7,131 bases of DNA from RUG11462 sp036308645 (GCA_036308645.1 JAXJVH010000019.1:1-7131); one strand, 5' to 3'. Counted from the stretch's first letter, positions 1-5,966 are shown. Notes: generated by a model from the sequence alone, not told the origin. Translations and numbers: made by a program.

Positions 1-37
1 ATTTCTTGTGTTCTGTGTTACAATTTGGATTGTCCAT
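1..37 (-). CDS. possible 5' end of an unidentified minus-strand gene (partial)
   Basis: Reading the minus strand, an ATG at 37-35 begins an open frame of 12 codons (MDNPNCNTEHKK) that runs off the left edge. An AAAGGA-like Shine-Dalgarno sequence lies about 8 bases upstream. The same frame is also open for about 28 codons before this ATG, back to a stop near position 105, so an earlier TTG or GTG start, or a decayed gene end, is possible. It follows the restriction endonuclease gene on the same strand after about 130 bases with no obvious terminator between them, so co-transcription is possible. A partner methyltransferase would be a natural guess from position alone, but nothing in these residues shows it. 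Confidence is low because so little is visible. Confidence 0.3.
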   Translation of the reverse strand, partial: MDNPNCNTEHKK

Positions 38-166
38 AGTGATGATCCTTTCGAATTGGTTCCGCAAACTCAATTCTACTACAGAATCGTCACTGTGGAC
101 ACTTTTATTTTATTGTTTCAACTTCATTTTACAATGTGCCTGAAATAAATACATGCAAAAAATGAT

Positions 167-1300
167 TTAATTCTCTATATTATAAAAGTTTTCATAAGTG
201 CCTATTTCGGCAAAATCAATGGAATAGTCTAAATTAGAGTTTTTAGTAAAAACTACACAATCAATGCCGAATACTTCCAACATCTTGTATGTTATCAAAG
301 TGTTTTCTGGTAACTCGAATACTTTTCTCAATAACCACTCGCCTAAAGAATTATTAGGATTACTCATAATTGCCTTGCCATCGTCTTGGCAAACTTTTGC
401 AGGAATAGATGAGCCGTCTGGAAAATGTAATGTAAAAACAGTATCTCTCGAAGGGAAAAATCCTTTAGTACGCTTTCTATCTTCGCTCGGATATGGAATA
501 TATATTTCATTTGGATCTCTTTTTCTTCCAAGAGCATTCCACTGATTTAAACCGCTTTTAGTTGGAACATATTTTTTCCCGTTCTTAATTGAATACAACT
601 TTAAACAAATTTGATTTTTCCTATCTATGTTAATAACCTCTTTGTAATTTGATGTTGGTATAGCGTCTTTTAAATTCATCAAATAAGTATAAGGATCTAA
701 CATTATGTCAACTTCAAAAGAATCGATTACTTCAATATTTTCAAAAAGCATATATAAAGTGTTTTTAGATGTACTAAAATGATAAGTATGCTTTTTATCA
801 GTAAAATAAGTGTTATTAGCATTTCCTTTGTTCGTGATAACCGAGATATTTTCAATATCAATATAATCAAATGAGTATTCAATTATTTGCATACACCCGG
901 GAACCCTTTTTACTATATGATAAATCATGCTTTCAATGCCATGTATGTTTTTGGTTACTCTTATTCTTTCGTTTCGGTATTCTGATATTTTTTTAACTAA
1001 TTCAATGCCGGTTAAATCTTTATAAGTATCTCGAAGTTTCCCAAATTCTGCAACCTTTTGATCGTCATTACCCATCCATGTTTTAAGACCTATACCAATA
1101 TTACCTTTTTTAGCATCTGCCGAACAATCAAATCTTGCTAAATTTTGAGCCTTGAAATATTTGCAAAATATGTTTTCGTGCGCTCGATAAGGTAAATAAG
1201 GGCAATCACTTTCTGAAAACAGCAATGTAAGATTGCCTATAATTGATAACATCTTTTTATAGTTTTCTTGTTGTTCTAAAGGTTGATTTTTATAAAACAT
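167..1300 (-). CDS. probable type II restriction endonuclease with C-terminal B3-like DNA-binding domain
   Basis: This encodes a 377-residue cytoplasmic protein that probably cleaves unmodified DNA at a specific site. The C-terminal part (about residues 249-355) resembles the B3-like recognition domain of NgoFVII-type restriction enzymes: SGLNQWNALGRKRDPNE, IYIPYP, FFPSRDTVFTL, the CQDDGKAIMSNPNNSLGEWL segment, then a predicted helix and a final strand. The N-terminal part has a possible nuclease core in YRAHENIF (E42), FDCSAD (D58, D62) and IGIGLKTW (K73), compatible with a PD-(D/E)xK fold but not proven; no phospholipase-D HxK motif was seen. The start is ATG at 1300-1298, since AGAGG lies 5 bases upstream; a GTG at 1306 is part of that ribosome binding site. 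The gene is visibly AT-richer than the glycolytic genes, which suggests horizontal transfer. No methyltransferase is visible, so it may be part of a restriction-modification locus extending left or an orphan. The class is fairly secure, the target site unknown. Confidence 0.72.
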   Translation of the reverse strand: MFYKNQPLEQQENYKKMLSIIGNLTLLFSESDCPYLPYRAHENIFCKYFKAQNLARFDCSADAKKGNIGIGLKTWMGNDDQKVAEFGKLRDTYKDLTGIELVKKISEYRNERIRVTKNIHGIESMIYHIVKRVPGCMQIIEYSFDYIDIENISVITNKGNANNTYFTDKKHTYHFSTSKNTLYMLFENIEVIDSFEVDIMLDPYTYLMNLKDAIPTSNYKEVINIDRKNQICLKLYSIKNGKKYVPTKSGLNQWNALGRKRDPNEIYIPYPSEDRKRTKGFFPSRDTVFTLHFPDGSSIPAKVCQDDGKAIMSNPNNSLGEWLLRKVFELPENTLITYKMLEVFGIDCVVFTKNSNLDYSIDFAEIGTYENFYNIEN

Positions 1301-1338
1301 AAGCACCTCTTAAGATTATTTATTTTCTACTAAACTTA

Positions 1339-1367
1339 ATTTTACCATACTTAAAATTTTATTGCAA
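1339..1367 (-). promoter_or_regulatory. sigma-A-type promoter for the restriction endonuclease gene
   Basis: On the minus strand, TTGCAA (1367-1362) and TAAAAT (1344-1339) are separated by exactly 17 bases, each close to the vegetative consensus. Transcription would start near 1332, giving a leader of about 30 bases that ends in the AGAGG ribosome binding site. The Rex-like palindrome lies 20 bases upstream of the -35 box. Confidence 0.6.
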
Positions 1368-1387
1368 GATTATATTATAAATAGCCA

Positions 1388-1405
1388 TTGTTAAAACATT
1401 AACAA
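1388..1405. promoter_or_regulatory. Rex-type operator (perfect palindrome)
   Basis: The sequence TTGTTAA-AACA-TTAACAA is a perfect 7-bp inverted repeat with a 4-bp spacer. It equals the consensus reported for the NADH/NAD-responsive repressor Rex in clostridia (TTGTTAA-N4-TTAACAA). Rex regulons in Firmicutes include fermentation genes and, in some species, glycolytic genes, so pgk on the right is the likelier target. The site lies about 174 bases before the pgk start, and about 70-75 bases upstream of the best pgk -35 candidates, which is far for classical blocking. The AT-rich stretch 1371-1382 (TATATTATAAAT) could be a -10 for an additional plus-strand promoter whose start would fall on the palindrome. 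The restriction gene promoter on the other side is an alternative target. The match is exact; function is inferred. Confidence 0.6.
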
Positions 1406-1473
1406 AAAACGCTGAAATTCGGCTTGCTTGTTTAAATAATAAATATAAATTTAAGAAAAATTGATAATTTTAC

Positions 1474-1509
1474 TTGAAAAATTGACCGTAATAATATACA
1501 ATATAAAAT
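1474..1509 (+). promoter_or_regulatory. candidate promoter(s) for the pgk cluster
   Basis: Two overlapping candidates are seen. One is TTGAAA (1474-1479), 17 bases, TACAAT (1497-1502). The other is TTGACC (1482-1487), 16 bases, TAAAAT (1504-1509). All four boxes are one mismatch from consensus. Either would give a leader of roughly 60-70 bases before pgk. Confidence 0.5.
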
Positions 1510-1521
1510 AGGTCATTAGGG

Positions 1522-1540
1522 GTTTGGCTTTACGTCAAAC
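1522..1540 (+). promoter_or_regulatory. small hairpin in the pgk leader
   Basis: GTTTGGC and GTCAAAC form a 7-bp stem (one G-U pair) around the loop TTTAC. It sits about 38 bases before the pgk start and downstream of the predicted promoters, so it would be near the 5' end of the mRNA. It has no T-run, so it is not an intrinsic terminator. It may stabilise the transcript or be chance. Confidence 0.25.
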
Positions 1541-1578
1541 TTTAGCATTTAATTTAATATGAAAGGGAATGTTTTAAA

Positions 1579-2790
1579 ATGATGACATTAAACAAAAAAA
1601 CAGTAGACGATATCAATGCAAAGGGCAAAAGAGTTTTAGTAAGATGTGATTTCAATGTTCCGCTTAAAAACGGCGTTATCACAGACGAAAACAGAATTGT
1701 TGCCGCTCTTCCTACAATCAAAAAACTTATTGCCGACGGCGGTAAAGTTATTCTTTGTTCACATCTCGGCAAACCGAAAGGCGAGCCTAAACCTGAATTA
1801 TCTTTAGCGCCTGTTGCTAAAAGATTGTCAGAGCATCTCGGCAAAGAGGTAGTTTTCGCTGCTGACGACACAGTAGTAGGCGAAAATGCTAAAGCCGCAG
1901 TTGCTGCTATGAACGACGGCGACGTTGTTCTTCTTCAGAACACTCGTTACAGAGCAGAAGAAACCAAAACCGGCGAGGCTTTCTCAAAAGAACTCGGCGA
2001 ACTTGCCGATATCTTTGTAAACGACGCTTTCGGCGCTGCTCACAGAGCGCATTGCTCAACAGTAGGCGTTGCTTCTTATGTTGAAGAATCAGTTGTAGGT
2101 TACCTTATCGAAAAAGAAATCAAATTCTTAGGCAACGCAGTTGAAAATCCTGTAAGACCTTTCGTTACAATCCTCGGCGGTGCAAAAGTTGCCGATAAAT
2201 TGAGCGTTATCGAAAATCTTTTAAACAAAGCCGATACTCTTATCATCGGCGGCGGTATGGCTTACACTTTCTTAAAAGCAAAAGGTTATTCGGTAGGTAC
2301 TTCGCTTTTAGATGAAGAAAAAATTGATTACTGCGCTAATATGCTTAAAAAAGCAGAGGAAAAAGGCGTTAAAATTCTTCTTCCTGTTGACTGTGCAATC
2401 ACAAAGGATTTCCCTGATCCGATTGACGCAGAAATTGAAATTCAGAATGTTGACGCTGACAAGATTCCTGATGATATGATGAGCCTTGACATCGGACCTA
2501 AAACAGCCGAACTTTATGCCGAAGCAGTTAAATCCGCTAAAACAGTTGTTTGGAACGGACCTATGGGCGTATTTGAAAATCCGGTTCTTGCAAAAGGTAC
2601 TATCGCAGTAGCAAAAGCATTGGCTGAAACCGACGCTACAACAATTATCGGCGGCGGTGACTCCGCAGCAGCCGTTAACACATTAGGTTTCGGTGATAAA
2701 ATGAGCCATATTTCAACCGGTGGCGGCGCTTCGCTCGAATTTTTAGAGGGTAAAGACTTACCGGGCATTATGGCAATGAACGATAAATAA
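1579..2790 (+). CDS. pgk: phosphoglycerate kinase
   Basis: This cytoplasmic glycolytic enzyme transfers the phosphate of 1,3-bisphosphoglycerate to ADP, making ATP and 3-phosphoglycerate. The 403-residue length is normal for a bacterial enzyme. Family motifs appear in order: VRCDFNVPL (21-29), R39 in the substrate site, SHLGKPKG (61-68), LLQNTRYRAEE (118-128), AFGAAHRAH (150-158), LGGAKVADKL (199-208), WNGPMGVFE (325-333), the nucleotide loop GGGDSAAAV (358-366) and STGGGASLEFLEGK near the C-terminus. Two ATG codons stand in tandem (1579 and 1582); GAAAGGG at 1561-1567 serves either, with spacing a little long, so the true start is uncertain by one residue. It opens the visible glycolytic cluster. 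gapA, its usual upstream neighbour in many Firmicutes, is absent; the next gene upstream is a divergent restriction endonuclease. Regulation by a Rex-like operator upstream is possible. Confidence 0.98.
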   Translation: MMTLNKKTVDDINAKGKRVLVRCDFNVPLKNGVITDENRIVAALPTIKKLIADGGKVILCSHLGKPKGEPKPELSLAPVAKRLSEHLGKEVVFAADDTVVGENAKAAVAAMNDGDVVLLQNTRYRAEETKTGEAFSKELGELADIFVNDAFGAAHRAHCSTVGVASYVEESVVGYLIEKEIKFLGNAVENPVRPFVTILGGAKVADKLSVIENLLNKADTLIIGGGMAYTFLKAKGYSVGTSLLDEEKIDYCANMLKKAEEKGVKILLPVDCAITKDFPDPIDAEIEIQNVDADKIPDDMMSLDIGPKTAELYAEAVKSAKTVVWNGPMGVFENPVLAKGTIAVAKALAETDATTIIGGGDSAAAVNTLGFGDKMSHISTGGGASLEFLEGKDLPGIMAMNDK

Positions 2791-2807
2791 TTTTTGTTAA
2801 TTAATCA

Positions 2808-2830
2808 GGCGGGATTTATAAGATCCCGCC
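2808..2830 (+). terminator. intercistronic hairpin between pgk and tpiA (weak terminator or processing site)
   Basis: GGCGGGAT and ATCCCGCC pair perfectly as an 8-bp stem around the 7-base loop TTATAAG, starting 18 bases after the pgk stop. Only a short T stretch (CTTTT) follows after two bases, so termination would be partial. It may tune tpiA relative to pgk or protect the pgk 3' end. No strong separate tpiA promoter was seen in the 44 bases after it. Confidence 0.5.
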
Positions 2831-2874
2831 ATGCTTTTAAAAATAAAATTTTAAATTAATCGGAGGAAAAACAA

Positions 2875-3642
2875 ATGTTAAAAGAAAAAAGAAATGCAGT
2901 TATCGCAGGAAACTGGAAAATGAATAAAACACCGGCAGAAACTTCTGCTTTAATCAATGAGATGAAACCGCTTGTAGCAGACGCTGACTGCGATGTTGTA
3001 CTTTGTGTGCCTTATGTTGACATTGCCGCTGCAGTTGAGGCTGCAAAAGGCTCAAACATCAAAATCGGCGCCGAAAACGTTCATTTCAAAGCGTCGGGCG
3101 CTTACACAGGCGAAATTTCTGCTGAAATGTTGCTCGCTTGCGGCGTTGAATACGTTATCACAGGTCACTCTGAAAGAAGACAGTATTTCGGTGAAACCGA
3201 CGAAACAGTAAATCTTCGTTCAAAAGCAGCGCTCGAAGCAGGTCTTAAAACTATTATCTGCGTAGGCGAAACTTTAGAGCAGAGAAAACAGGGCGTTACA
3301 AAAGAAATTTTGTCAATGCAGACCAAAATCGCTTTAAAAGATGTTACCGAAGAACAACTTAAAAACGTTATTATCGCTTACGAGCCTGTATGGGCTATCG
3401 GCACAGGCGAAACCGCTACTGCAGAGCAGGCTGACGAGGGAAACAAATTTGTTCGTGACGCTATCGCTGATGTTTACGGCGCGGATGTTGCCGAAACCGT
3501 TACAATTCAGTACGGCGGTTCAATGAACGCAGGCAATGCGGCTGAACTTCTTTCAAAAGTTAATGTTGACGGCGGTCTTATCGGCGGCGCTTCACTTAAA
3601 GCAGAAGATTTCTCCGTTATCGTTAAAGCCGCAAGCAAATAA
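2875..3642 (+). CDS. tpiA: triosephosphate isomerase
   Basis: This enzyme interconverts dihydroxyacetone phosphate and glyceraldehyde 3-phosphate in the cytoplasm, as a TIM-barrel protein that is normally a dimer. The 255 residues match the family's length. Catalytic residues are all present: K15 in AGNWKMNKT (11-19), H98 in YVITGHSERR (93-102) and E170 in IIAYEPVWAIGTG (166-178), which also begins the mobile loop 6. Phosphate-binding glycines are in QYGGSMNAGN (212-221) and GGLIGGASLK (233-242). The start is ATG at 2875, since GGAGGA (2862-2867) is 7 bases upstream. It lies 84 bases after pgk, separated by a hairpin, and is probably co-transcribed. Its codon use and GC content match pgk and gpmI, indicating a resident gene. 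No clear intrinsic terminator follows, so reading on into the transposase gene and gpmI is possible. Confidence 0.98.
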   Translation: MLKEKRNAVIAGNWKMNKTPAETSALINEMKPLVADADCDVVLCVPYVDIAAAVEAAKGSNIKIGAENVHFKASGAYTGEISAEMLLACGVEYVITGHSERRQYFGETDETVNLRSKAALEAGLKTIICVGETLEQRKQGVTKEILSMQTKIALKDVTEEQLKNVIIAYEPVWAIGTGETATAEQADEGNKFVRDAIADVYGADVAETVTIQYGGSMNAGNAAELLSKVNVDGGLIGGASLKAEDFSVIVKAASK

Positions 3643-3780
3643 TTTTTTTCACAGTAACTTTTATCCGGTTGGTGTATATTGGTTTTTATGAGCCTTCGGC
3701 GAGTAACTTAAATATATCAAAATGATTTTATCACAGTAAATTTTATTTGATTGTTAAGCTAATAGTAATAATAGTATTGT
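3643..3780. repeat. AT-rich spacer with short direct repeats between tpiA and the RAYT gene
   Basis: This 138-base non-coding spacer contains TCACAGTAACTTTTAT at 3649-3664 and TCACAGTAAATTTTAT at 3731-3746, identical but for one base. A looser third copy, AGTAACTTAAAT, is at 3702-3713. It also holds a T-run just after the tpiA stop without a convincing stem before it, so no intrinsic terminator is called. The repeats could be target-side or element-side remnants of the RAYT insertion, or simple local duplication. A very weak promoter (TTGTTA 3751-3756, TATTGT 3775-3780) would leave no leader for the RAYT gene. Confidence 0.4.
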
Positions 3781-3789
3781 ATGTACAAT
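3776..3789. repeat. 14-bp palindrome across the RAYT start codon
   Basis: ATTGTA-TG-TACAAT is a perfect 6-bp inverted repeat with a 2-base centre, and the ATG start codon of the transposase gene (3781-3783) lies inside it. No ribosome binding site precedes this ATG. In mRNA the two-base centre is too tight for a stable full stem, so a protein-binding site is as likely as a fold, and chance is possible. Confidence 0.35.
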
Positions 3790-4293
3790 GACAAACTTCC
3801 AAAGCGCAAACAAATTCGTTTGAAGAACTTTGATTATTCTTCAAATAATGCGTATTTCATTACAATTTGTACTCATAATCGTAAAAATATGCTTTCTCAT
3901 ATTCGTAGGGGCGACTCTTGCGGTCGCCCGAAAAATGAATTGACTGAATTAGGAGAAATTGCCTATAATACGATAAGTAAAATAAAAGATATGTTTGATG
4001 TAACTATTGATTGCTTTGTTATTATGCCCAATCATATTCATTTTGTTATATTTATTGAAAAACGGGCGACCGCAAGGGTCGCCCCTACAATAGGCAGGAT
4101 TGTCGGGACATATAAATCTTTAGTTTTAAAAGAATTTAGAGAAATCTGTAATAATAAGAATGAAATAATGGGCAAGATATGGCAAAGGTCTTTTTTTGAC
4201 CATATTATTCGTAATGAGCAAGAGTATTATGAAATTTGGAAATATATCGAGCTGAATCCGGATAAATGGATTTACAGTAAAATGCATATATAA
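3781..4293 (+). CDS. REP-associated tyrosine transposase (RAYT, Y1/HUH family)
   Basis: This 170-residue protein belongs to the IS200/IS605-related HUH single-strand transposases linked to REP palindromes. It opens with KLPKRKQIRLKNFDYSSNNAYFITICTHNRK (5-35), typical of the clostridial branch. The metal-binding HUH motif is in IMPNHIHFVI (81-90; H85 and H87). GKIWQRSFFDHIIR (131-144) is followed by WKYIELNPDKW (153-163). Y155 aligns with the position of the catalytic tyrosine in the E. coli RAYT (YxxxNP context), so the protein looks catalytically intact. A TAG stop lies three codons before the ATG, which fixes the start although no Shine-Dalgarno sequence is seen; expression is probably low. 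Two inverted REP-like hairpins are translated as RRGDSCGRP (42-50) and RATARVAPT (95-103), between conserved blocks. It lies between tpiA and gpmI, 29 bases before the latter, and is AT-richer than both except inside the hairpins. It is probably domesticated or a single-copy helper rather than a mobile IS. Confidence 0.9.
   Translation: MYNDKLPKRKQIRLKNFDYSSNNAYFITICTHNRKNMLSHIRRGDSCGRPKNELTELGEIAYNTISKIKDMFDVTIDCFVIMPNHIHFVIFIEKRATARVAPTIGRIVGTYKSLVLKEFREICNNKNEIMGKIWQRSFFDHIIRNEQEYYEIWKYIELNPDKWIYSKMHI
3905..3930 (+). repeat. REP-like palindrome, GTAG-headed, inside the RAYT gene (copy 1)
   Basis: The element starts with GTAG (3905-3908), then GGGCGAC (3909-3915), the loop TCTTGCG and GTCGCCC (3923-3929): a 7-bp GC-rich stem. 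A GTAG tetranucleotide next to a short hairpin is the known hallmark of REP sequences bound by RAYT proteins. It is much more GC-rich than the surrounding gene and is read in frame. The reverse complement of 4063-4088 matches it at 25 of 26 positions. Confidence 0.8.
4063..4088 (-). repeat. REP-like palindrome, GTAG-headed on the minus strand, inside the RAYT gene (copy 2)
   Basis: On the plus strand GGGCGAC (4064-4070) and GTCGCCC (4078-4084) flank the loop CGCAAGG, and CTAC (4085-4088) is the GTAG head on the other strand. It is an inverted copy of 3905-3930 with a single difference in the loop. The two copies are 132 bases apart, a head-to-head pair like the paired REPs (BIMEs) of enterobacteria, and could also pair with each other as a 26-bp stem. 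Confidence 0.8.
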
Positions 4294-4322
4294 AATAATT
4301 GAATTATGAAAGGTAAATTTTT

Positions 4323-5852
4323 ATGAAAAAACCCGTTACTTTAATAATTATGGACGGTTTCGGCTGGGTGCCCGAACAAAAAACAGGAAATGCAATCGTT
4401 ACCGCAAACAAGCCTAACCTTGACCGTTATATGAAAGAAAATCCGTTTACCACAATCGGCGCTTCGGGTATGGATGTTGGCTTGCCAGACGGTCAGATGG
4501 GCAACTCTGAAGTAGGCCACACCAATATGGGTGCAGGCCGAATCGTTTATCAGCAGTTGACTCTCATTACAAAATCAATTCGTGACGGCTCAATGCTTAA
4601 AAACGATGTTCTTGTAAGAAATATGAAAGCCGCTATTGATAACGGCAAGGCTATTCATCTTATGGGACTTGTCGGCGAGGGCGGTGTTCACTCTCACGCA
4701 GACCATTGGTTCGGCGTTATGGATATGGCTAAAAAAATGGGTGCGGACAAACTCTATCTTCACTGCATTACCGACGGTCGTGATACCGACCCGCATGACG
4801 GTAAACAATTCATTAAAGATTTGCAGTATAAGATTGATGAAATCGGTCTTGGCGAAATCGCAACCGTTGCAGGCCGTTACTATGCAATGGACAGAGATAA
4901 TAACTGGGACAGAGAAGAAAAAGCCTACGCAGCATTTGTTTACGGCGAGGGCGACAAGGCAAATAATTGGCAGGAGGCTGTTGAAAACAGTTATGCTAAA
5001 GATGTTACCGACGAATTTATCGTGCCTTGCGTAACTTGCGATGGCGGCAGAGTTGAAGAAAACGATACCGTAATCTTTATGAACTTCCGTCCCGACCGCG
5101 CACGTCAGATGACAAGAATTTTTGTTGATGATGATTTTGACGGTTTTGTAAGAAGAAACGGCCGTTTCCCTGTAAACTTCGTTTGTATGGCACAGTATGA
5201 CGCTACTATGCCGAACGTTGAGGTTGCTTATCCGCCTGTTGAACTTAATAATGTTTTAGGCGAGTATCTTGCTAAAAACGGCAAAACACAACTTCGTATC
5301 GCTGAAACAGAAAAATACGCTCATGTAACATTTTTCTTTAACGGCGGTGTTGAGGAGCCTTATGAGGGTGAGGACAGATGCGTTATTCCGAGTCCAAAAG
5401 TTGCAACTTATGACTTGCAGCCTGAAATGAGCGCTTATTTAGTTGCCGACGAATGTGTAAAACGTATTGAAAGCGATAAATACGATGTTATCATTTTGAA
5501 TTTTGCCAACTGCGATATGGTAGGTCATACCGGCGTGTTTGACGCAGCCGTAAAGGCGGTTGAAGCAGTTGATGATTGTGTAGGCAAGGTTGTAGACGCT
5601 GTAATGAAAGCCGGCGGTGCAGTACTTATTACTGCTGACCACGGCAACGCCGACAAAATGCTTGTTGACGAAAACAGCACCGACCCATTCACCGCTCATA
5701 CAACAAATCCTGTTCCGCTTATCGCAATCGGCACAGAGGCTAAAGCATTAAAAGAAGGCGGAGTTTTAGCAGATTTAATTCCGACAATGCTTGATATAAT
5801 GAATATGCCGAAACCTGAAGAAATGACAGGTAATTCATTACTCGTAAAATAA
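4323..5852 (+). CDS. gpmI: cofactor-independent (2,3-bisphosphoglycerate-independent) phosphoglycerate mutase
   Basis: This enzyme interconverts 3- and 2-phosphoglycerate in the cytoplasm through a phosphoserine intermediate, and belongs to the alkaline phosphatase superfamily. The length of 509 residues is normal. The catalytic serine is S62 in GQMGNSEVGHTNMGAGR (57-73). Metal ligands for the two-Mn site are visible: D11 in IIMDGFG, D398 and H402 in NCDMVGHTG, D439 and H440 in ITADHGNAD, and H459 in AHTTNPVP. Substrate-side residues include H123 (GVHSH), TDGRDTDP (150-157), AGRYYAMDRD (183-192), NFRPDRARQ (254-262) and K331 in TEKYAHVTFFFNGG. The start is ATG at 4323 with GAAAGG about 9 bases upstream. 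Only 29 bases separate it from the RAYT gene, leaving no room for an independent promoter after that gene, so it likely depends on read-through from tpiA or on a promoter inside the transposase gene. An intrinsic terminator follows. eno does not follow. Confidence 0.98.
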   Translation: MKKPVTLIIMDGFGWVPEQKTGNAIVTANKPNLDRYMKENPFTTIGASGMDVGLPDGQMGNSEVGHTNMGAGRIVYQQLTLITKSIRDGSMLKNDVLVRNMKAAIDNGKAIHLMGLVGEGGVHSHADHWFGVMDMAKKMGADKLYLHCITDGRDTDPHDGKQFIKDLQYKIDEIGLGEIATVAGRYYAMDRDNNWDREEKAYAAFVYGEGDKANNWQEAVENSYAKDVTDEFIVPCVTCDGGRVEENDTVIFMNFRPDRARQMTRIFVDDDFDGFVRRNGRFPVNFVCMAQYDATMPNVEVAYPPVELNNVLGEYLAKNGKTQLRIAETEKYAHVTFFFNGGVEEPYEGEDRCVIPSPKVATYDLQPEMSAYLVADECVKRIESDKYDVIILNFANCDMVGHTGVFDAAVKAVEAVDDCVGKVVDAVMKAGGAVLITADHGNADKMLVDENSTDPFTAHTTNPVPLIAIGTEAKALKEGGVLADLIPTMLDIMNMPKPEEMTGNSLLVK

Positions 5853-5912
5853 GAATAGGGCTAAAATACAGTTCTGTTTGTAAGTAATTAAAAAACAATA
5901 TTTTTTGGTTTT

Positions 5913-5940
5913 GTAGGGGAGCGCATTGCGCTCCTTTTTT
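5913..5940 (+). terminator. intrinsic terminator after gpmI with a REP-like GTAG head
   Basis: GGAGCGC (5918-5924) and GCGCTCC (5928-5934) form a perfect 7-bp stem with an ATT loop, followed by six T residues (5935-5940), a classic Rho-independent terminator for the plus strand. It begins with GTAGG at 5913, the same head as the two REP-like hairpins inside the RAYT gene, though the stem sequence differs. It ends the glycolytic cluster about 60 bases after the gpmI stop. The minus strand lacks a T-run, so it should act in one direction only. Confidence 0.85.
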
Positions 5941-5966
5941 CATATAATCAAAAAGTATAATAAAAA

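Noticed and set aside
264..545. Plus-strand open frame of 93 codons
   Set aside because: It is antisense to the conserved B3-like domain of the restriction endonuclease and shows no ribosome binding site or family motif.
170..1300. Phospholipase-D (BfiI/NgoFVII-type) nuclease domain
   Set aside because: Although the C-terminal domain resembles NgoFVII-type enzymes, no HxK-x4-D signature is seen in the N-terminal half.
1554..1871. Minus-strand open frame overlapping the pgk start
   Set aside because: It is the reverse of well-conserved pgk codons and would cover the pgk ribosome binding site; no motif supports it.
2795..2810. Half Rex-like sequence TTGTTAA after pgk
   Set aside because: Only one half-site is present; the second half (TTAACAA at 4-base spacing) is missing, as it is for TTGTTAA at 3751-3757.
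3643..3700. Intrinsic terminator after tpiA
   Set aside because: The T-run directly follows the stop codon without a stable stem before it; GCC-TTC-GGC near 3692-3700 is only 3 bp and has no T-tract.
3905..4088. Terminal inverted repeats of a classical insertion sequence
   Set aside because: The inverted copies are inside the transposase frame rather than at its ends, and they carry the GTAG head typical of REPs used by RAYT proteins.
4636..5034. Plus-strand open frame of 132 codons inside gpmI
   Set aside because: It is an out-of-frame shadow of clear gpmI motifs.
5740..5943. Minus-strand open frame across the gpmI end and terminator
   Set aside because: It translates through the terminator hairpin (CAPLQN) and lacks any family feature.
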